Shown here: in pieces, positions 57,785 to 64,000 of the stretch
Position numbering within the stretch: position 1 is the stretch's first letter
Layout of the letters: each line of letters starts with the position of its first letter
NCBI GenBank assembly: GCA_033807695.1
Contig: CM066306.1
Coordinates: forward strand, 3,348,001-3,412,000
Direction of reading: 5' to 3'
DNA: 64,000 nucleotides
Origin: Daedaleopsis sinensis
Lineage: Eukaryota; Basidiomycota; Agaricomycetes; Polyporales; Polyporaceae
The notes under the pieces: generated by a model
The model's database searches: none
What the model was told of the DNA's origin: nothing
Seen by the model: only the letters and a program-made list of their open reading frames with translations
Program-made: the position numbers and the translations under genes

Positions 57785-58129
57785 GAAATCTGAATGGAAA
57801 TATGTGGGCCGTTGCGTGTTCTGTTGATTGAGATCATTTGGCGTGTATAGTATCGTGTATCGTTGAACGGACGAATAGTTCATAATCGTGATTTTGTGCT
57901 CATGCTGCCAGGTTATTGCTGTAGATATCTCAGTCTCCGGGCGCGGTGACGGGGGTCCAATAGGATATTGAGCTCAGATCCATCACGTCATACACTTTGA
58001 GCGACCACGTGAGAGTCGCGCGCGAAAGTCGCATAAGTATCAGTATCGACTGTCGTAACACATCGAGTGCTAACCTCATCTTTATTTGTGCTTTCATCTC
58101 CATCCTACACCGCCGACAACGCTTCTAAG
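57785..58129. other. Intergenic between Bax-inhibitor gene and F-box gene
   Basis: About 345 bases with the 3' flank of the Bax-inhibitor gene and the promoter of the F-box gene. No other feature seen. Confidence 0.5.
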
Positions 58130-60795
58130 ATGCCTTCTCGCAAGAGAAACAAGCTCAAAGCCAACGAAGACATGACCGTGGCCGAACGGAGCGTTGCTAC
58201 CCAAGGCAAATGTGCACCGTCCCGGCGCAACTTGCGCGGGCGGACAGGAGGCTTGAAGGACATGCCAAACATGCCGATAGACATTCTCATAGAGGTGCAT
58301 ACATTCAGCAAACCTGCTCGCATTCCCCCTGTGCTGTGCTACGCGTCGATTAAATGCTCGCTTACCGTGAATATATAAAGATATTCAGTCTGATGTGTCC
58401 GCGCGACCTGCTCAGTCTCGCTCGTAGCTCCAAGGACTTTCGAGCGCTCCTGATGAGCCGCAACTCTGAGTCGTTGTGGAAGGCAGCAAGACAACAAGTG
58501 GCAGGCCTCCCTGAATGCCCGCCGTACCTCAGCGAGCCGGCTTACGCGAACCTCGTCTTCTTCGCGCACTGTCATGTGAGTGTTCCTCGATAAACCACCG
58601 CGTATAACCAACGGTGAATGGTGACACCCCAGGAACTCCGTTCCCCTGTAGAGCTGTCTCAAACCCAATACGAAAAGCGTGATATGGCAGTTCTCAGCCC
58701 GCTACTGCACGAAATGCAGGGAGGATTTGTGAGTGAACCAGCACTCTTGGACGAGTCTTGTACATGACATTCTGAGTGCTTCTAGACTTGTGTATCTTTA
58801 TGTCCATTCTGACTACGTGGAACAAGTACAGAATGAGCTGGGACTACAGCACGACATATTCACGGTGCATGTCATGGCTGCTACGTACGGTGTCCTTTCC
58901 CCCTATGTTTTCCGACTTGTTCACTGACTGCGATAAAGTAAGGGGTCGAAGTTAGAGGGCGCATTCTACCATCTGCCCGATGTCAAGGCTTTCAAGGCTA
59001 AGTATACCGCTCTTTCCACTATAGAAGAGAAGAGGGATTTTGCGAAGGGTGTTACCGAACAGGTGAAAGCACAGTACAAGGTAACGCGCGTGTTCTATGG
59101 TCCTCATGAGGTTCAGAGGCTGATGCTACGAGTCAGTTTGCTAGCTGTATGCGACTATGGAAACTCGATCAAGAAGAGAGCCGGTCAGTGGAATTGGACG
59201 CCATGAAGGAAGCCCGCTTTAAAGCGTAAGTCTTTCTCTTCTACAGAACTCCGAGCTGCATTGTCAACAGCGCATGCACAGGATTATGGATCGTCTTCGT
59301 GACGAAGATCGGGCCCGCGACGAGCTTGATAACATGTCTGTTTACGAGCTTGCAGACTTGCGACGCCACAAGGCGTGCCGCAAGGGCCAGAAGCTCACCG
59401 AGCATGGTTCGTCCCCTCAACAAATACCCGGTCGTTGCACTCAGACCTTTGCACAGGATGGCAAAGCATTCGCCGCGATCTCGTGCAGTTCATGGAATCC
59501 ATGCGCAAATCCCGACTCGAAGGCCAACACCGGGTGGCGATCATCGAACGGATTGCGATCTTGCTCGACGTAATAACCCAATCGGAACAGTCGGAACCTC
59601 CCAGGAGTGCCGAAACGGACTGGCATCCCCACTTCGCGGACTACGCATTCATGCCAGCTCTCAGAGAGTGAGAGATCATAGAGGCGAACACGGAGAAATT
59701 TCAAGCCCTCCTTCACGAGCTCCCGTCCCTCCGGGATGCGTGGCTCGAGGAACGTCGTATGGAGCTCGAGTCCAAAGTCACGATCACCTGCGGGCGCGAC
59801 GACGTGCCACTGCTGTCACTCGCTGTCGTGACTTTCGAATGCAACAGATGCGAGAGGGTGGGCCTGCGATGGCCACAGATTCTTGCGCACGACTGCGGCG
59901 CGCCACCCTCCATGGAGTCGCTCGACATGGCCGTCAGAAAGTTCTGGATGGCGGCGACTCTCATCTGCCGCATGCGCGGCCAGCCTGAGCCGCTCATGTG
60001 GCCCGCGAATATCCGCAAGCATTTCTCCTTCGACCGATCACACCTGGAGAGGACCCGGGCGGTGATTGAGGCATGTGGCAAAGATCCGAATGTGGCCACG
60101 TACGAGGAGATGGAGGCGTGTGGTGTCCGATTGGTCTGCGTGCCCTGTGTGTCTTCCAACCGTAGTTGCAAAGCTCTCGACTGGGGAGCAGGGGTGCGTC
60201 TGCAGCTGGACGGACTCCACATGCTTGTCAACTGAGCTTGAATCCAGATATTGCATGACGGCGTCGACCTCGATGATCCGGCGTCGTGGACCAGCATCTT
60301 AGACGAGCACACGCCCTCGTTCCAACGCCTTGATGATGAACATACGGCTCAGGTCAAGCTACTAGAAGCTACATCTCTCCAGCAAGCAACTCCAGAGATC
60401 TTAACGTCACCCATCACAATATTCGGCTGCACCCGTTGTCGCCAGCACCTGAAATCGCTCGGCACGGTCACCGAGCATTGCACCAGGTGAGTGTATTTTT
60501 TCGTAGAGGATAGCGATGGGCACGCTGACATCTAGAAAGTACACACGGCATTGAAGACCTTGCGTTAGGGACCGACTACTACTGCATGCAGACTCGCCCA
60601 AGCTGCGGCCCCCTCCAATCCGGATATACTCACAGGGACAGGACATGCATCCGACTGTTATCGCCAACGTCGAAGCGCAGCGCGCCTTTGTATCTTCCTC
60701 CCTCTTCCCCCCGTCATGAACAGGCAACCTCCTTCCGCCCAGTATCCTTACACCCAGTGCGATCGCAAGCCTTTATTTCTTCACACTGTAATTGA
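58130..60795 (+). pseudogene. F-box protein gene with an in-frame TGA in the middle
   Basis: The start MPSRKRNKLKANEDMTVAER is basic. An intron splits the F-box: DMPNMPIDILIE, then IFSLMCPRDLLSLARSSKDF and RALLMSRNSESLWKAARQQV. The next exons give a Cys cluster typical of Agaricomycetes F-box proteins: HCHSCLKPNTKSVIWQFSAR then YCTKCREDL. Later exons run through GSKLEGAFYHLPDVKAF and IMDRLRDEDRARDELDNMSV to YAFMPALRE, where TGA at 59669-59671 interrupts the frame. The same frame then continues with family-like sequence: EIIEANTEKFQALLHELPSL, CNRCERVGLRWPQILAHDC, ILHDGVDLDDPASW and GCTRCRQHL. I found no intron that removes the stop. Family members are thought to be SCF ubiquitin-ligase receptors. 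The 3' end (to 60795) is uncertain. A truncated 5' product remains possible. Confidence 0.75.
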
Positions 60796-61067
60796 ACATG
60801 CGTCAATGTATCATACCCATGTTTCGCGCAGGATACTACCGGAAGAGGATACTGACGCAGGTGCTCGTCAGATGGGGCGCACATCACTAGTGTCTATGCC
60901 GCGCTCATACGCGAGGCTTTCCTGCCTTCCGATCCTATATACAATCTCCTGTCTAGCTATGAATACAGTGATAATAATCCGCAGACAAATATCTTCCTTC
61001 CATCCGATCACGCCACGATCTAAGTACACGCACACGCACACATAGTCCGCCGCCCTCGTCGACGCCG
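60796..61067. other. Converging 3' flanks of F-box and ELL-like genes
   Basis: About 270 bases with an ACACGCACACGCACACAT run near 61026-61043. No gene seen. Confidence 0.5.
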
Positions 61068-63662
61068 TTAACACACATCTACGAGCTCCTCGAGCTTCAC
61101 CGGGATCCTCTTCTCCCACGCGCCCATCACCTTCTTCAGCTCGCTCTCGACCGCGCCGAGGTCGTGCACGAGCCGCTGGAGCCCCTCGGGCGAGATCTTG
61201 TCGACGTCGACGTCCTCGGACGACACCTCCCCGTCGCCATCCCGGTCCGCCTTGCCCAGCAGCCGCTGCAGCACCTGCCGCCGCTGCGTCTGGTCCTGGC
61301 GCAGCTCGACGTACACCTGGTAGCAGTCGCTGTAGTACTTGCGCAGCCCCGCGCTGTCCGTCGGCCAGGGGCCGGGCTTCCAGCGCGCCGTGTGCGCCAT
61401 CTTCGACCGCTTCGCTGGGGGCTCGTCGGAGGGGGAGAACGCCTGCGCCGCGCCGCGCGCGCGCACGGAGGGCACGCTGCGGTCGGACTCGTCCTCGGAG
61501 GACGTGTAGACAGGCACTTGCTTCTTGGACGACCGCATAGGTTCCGCGGTCTTGCTGCTCTTCGTGTTCGTGTTAGAGGATAGGGAGCTCGATCGGTGGG
61601 CCTTCTCGACGACAACCGGTGGTCGGGGCGGCAACGACGCACGAACGGAGGAAGGCGACATTGCTACAGCGAGCGGAGAGGACTCCTTCTTGACCTTGGT
61701 GCGGTGAGGCCCGAGTGGCGAGGGCTCTCGCAGCACGGGTTTCTTTGGGAGAGAAAGGTCCCTCCCGCGAGCCTTCTCGGTGGAGCTGGGCGGCGGGTCG
61801 TCGAGCTTGCGCTTCTTTGGCATATTCTCCCTAAGAGGAACATCCCGCTCGGAATATTCGGAATCGTTGCCATCCTGGGCGGGCTGCTTTCGCTTAAAGG
61901 ATGGGAGTGGCCGCGGTTTTTCCTCTACCACCGCACGCTCTACCACCGCGCGCTCCCGTGCACGCTCCTGGACGCGCTCGTCTCGTCTCTCTTCCGCGGC
62001 GCGAGAGCTCGACGACGGCTGAGCATCTCTCGCCTTCTTTCGGGCCTGAGAAGCACTTGCCGCGGAAGATCGTGGATCTTGAGTGGGCAGAGTGGCCTTC
62101 GCTGGCACCGGAGACGCTGCGGGTTCTCGCTTGATATCTCGCGACTCTGTGTGAGCCTGTTTCTTGGGTATAGGAGGAAGGGGAGAGTTCCCTCGCGGTT
62201 CGATGACCGGCGGTGTCGCAGACTGCTTGACCTTGAAACCTGAGCCGGGTTGTCTGCGGGCAGGAGGTCTGGTGGCGGATGTCGGTGTACCCGCGGCGCT
62301 GCTCTCGTCCATGTCTCGCATCCTGCCCTTGCTACTCTCATCCTTGGCAGGAATGACAATGTCGGACACCTTCTTCCGCGTCCCGTCCGCGCTCTTCACC
62401 TTTTTCGTCTTCGTCGTCATGACCCCATTCTTGTCAGCTACAGGGCGCGAGCCACCTTCAGGATCATCGCCGGGGCGGAAACGTGCAGTGTCCCATAGCG
62501 GGTCAGATTTCGGGATGCGGAGGTTTATGAAAGCCTGTTGGGCTTTTTGGGCCAGCCGAGTCCTCTCGTCTTCTGTCAGATGCGGCCATTCGTAAGGACG
62601 AACTTCCCGCCACGATTCTAGCTTGAGTTTCCAACGGACCGGATCGCTGTTCCTGGCTGCAGGGACCGGCTCTGCCACCTATAATGTCGCATATATCGAT
62701 AAGACCGGGGATGGGAGGCGGTCCAGAACGACTCACCGCCTTGAGGAGAGACACTAGCTCGTTCTTGACCCGAGTTGTAGCTTCCTTGCCAGCACACAGT
62801 GAGATCACGCTTTCTTCAGTACGGGCCATGAGAGCAACGCAGTGGATGAGGCGCGTGCGGGTGGGGATGGTCTCCGAGGACGTGCCAGTGGTATTGGTGC
62901 CGGAATGAGACGGGGCTTTTGACGAGCTTGGGATAGGCGAAGCTTTCGATGTGTTTTGTGCCAGTGACGGCTTCGAAGAGCTTGGAAGGGAAGAGGGCTT
63001 CGACGGGGCGGGTAGTACGGATACCTTGGGAGCCGCATGGTTCGAGCTTGACAAGGAGGATACTTTGGTCTGCGCAGGGGAGGCCTTGGACGTCGATGGC
63101 TTCGAAGAAGACATGGCGAAGTTGGAAGTCTGGGGAGCTCTACGCGCGGCAGCCTTCCGCCCTTTACCAGTGTAGCCAAGGTCGGGAGGTTTGTCGAGAT
63201 AGATCGCCTTTCGCTCCGTCCGAGCCTTCTCAGCTCCAAGTGTAGCTTCACGCACCGACTCCTGGACCTTCTCCCCCAGCTCCCTTTCAACCATGAACTT
63301 TCCGACGACGTTCGCGTACAGCTTTAGGGGCGCCATGGGTTTGTGGGTGGTGGGCACACGGAGGTAAAGTTCATGGTTCCCGATAGTGTTTTCTGAATGG
63401 TGCTGGACGGGGAAAAACTGGCCGCCGATATGCAGACCCTGTATATATGCGCACGCAAATGAGCATCCAAACAGTCAAAGGCAAGCATGTCGCGCACCGG
63501 GTTCTCCCCTAGCTCGACCTCGAGCTTCCGATCGTTCTCGTCCAACGCGTCGAAGGTCTCCGCAGACATACGAACGATCATGGCGTGTCTTGGCCTCTGA
63601 TACATCAAGTCCCCCGGCGGCGGCAAGCCAACCAGGCTGAGGGTGTTCGTCGGAAGAGGCAT
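61068..63662 (-). CDS. ELL: RNA polymerase II elongation factor ELL-like protein
   Basis: Predicted 825 aa from three exons: complement of 61068-62678, 62737-63438 and 63498-63662. Phases agree. The N-terminus MPLPTNTLSLVGLPPPGDLM leads to an ELL N-terminal-like region (HAMIVRMSAETFDALDE, LHIGGQFFPVQHH, HELYLRVPTTHKPM). The conserved core RLIHCVALMARTEESVISLC is followed by WREVRPYEWPHLTEDERTRL and LWDTARFRPGD, a winged-helix segment similar to animal ELL. A long Ser/Lys/Pro-rich disordered middle follows. The C-terminal AGLRKYYSDCYQVYVELRQD and a coiled coil could be an occludin/ELL-like domain. In animals ELL suppresses Pol II pausing. The same role is inferred in the nucleus here. The gene is intact. 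Confidence 0.85.
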
Positions 63663-64000
63663 GATGGGATGGTCAATTGGTGAAAGCGCAATGCACAGTC
63701 GAACTCGAGAGTCGTCTGGAGAGTAGCCGAGCGAGTGACGAGTGGCGCTGCGTGGTGGTTGTGGTGAGAGGAGAGACTATGCGTGAAGCCCACGCGGCAG
63801 CATGCGCAAAGGTGGCAACGGAGACAATAGGGAGGTGGCTGGCGGGTGCGCAACGACGACGAGGTCGACGACGGAGACGACAAGAGCAGTGGCGGGTTCG
63901 TGGGCCGTGGCACCGCCGAATTCATAGATCATATCAGACCGCGTGGGAAACCGCGCTTAGCTCCTCCTCCAAACCTTCGCGGAACTTTCCTTCTATTAAG
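63663..64000. other. Promoter side of the ELL-like gene, window edge
   Basis: About 340 bases upstream of the ELL-like start. The frames here are short and unlike any family. A divergent gene may begin beyond the window edge, but none is visible. Confidence 0.45.

Overview
The window reads as chromosomal DNA of a filamentous basidiomycete, most likely a wood-decay agaricomycete. Genes are split by many short GT-AG introns (about 45-80 nt). The gene set includes a GPI-anchored copper radical oxidase beside a GMC-oxidoreductase relic, a sedolisin protease, an Agaricomycetes-style F-box protein and a family of BTB proteins. No bacterial operons, rRNA, tRNA, CRISPR array or viral gene was recognised. 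Exon models were built by eye from splice signals and reading-frame continuity. Where exon lists are given, the phases were checked by hand; otherwise only the gene span is reliable.

Layout. 1-5.0 kb: a broken GMC oxidoreductase and an intact copper radical oxidase, both from families that make H2O2 in lignocellulose decay. 5-8 kb: gene-poor, with a diverged ~148-bp repeat. 8-20 kb: an accessory patch of BTB/POZ genes (two full copies, one truncated copy and one N-terminal scrap on the minus strand, and one full copy on plus at 18.8 kb). Interleaved with these are a GS1-type HAD phosphatase and a membrane glutaredoxin-like protein whose domain has no cysteine. 20-30 kb: a second HAD protein, a complete fungal muskelin, a hypothetical protein with a CxxC motif, prefoldin subunit 4 and sphingosine-1-phosphate lyase. 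30-34.8 kb: no gene recognised, but repeats and palindromes. 34.8-37.8 kb: an arrestin-related trafficking adaptor. 37.8-40.4 kb: empty. 40.4-50 kb: an NmrA-like reductase, a sedolisin, a CFA-synthase-like methyltransferase and an Mdm31/32-family mitochondrial protein. 50-56 kb: a tandem duplication of an MFS transporter. 56-64 kb: a Bax-inhibitor-1 family protein, an F-box gene with an in-frame stop, and an ELL-type elongation factor.

The housekeeping genes (prefoldin, S1P lyase, muskelin, Mdm31, BXI1, ELL) look intact and often sit head-to-head with short shared promoters. The unusual material is in the accessory parts: the decaying BTB cluster with a recurring 5' element, the MFS duplication with a copy-specific intron insertion, a 6-nt microexon in the copper radical oxidase, a 457-nt hairpin-bearing intron in muskelin, the cysteine-less glutaredoxin, and the nonsense codon in the F-box gene. 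I did not find a convincing new multi-gene system. The BTB cluster is the nearest candidate.
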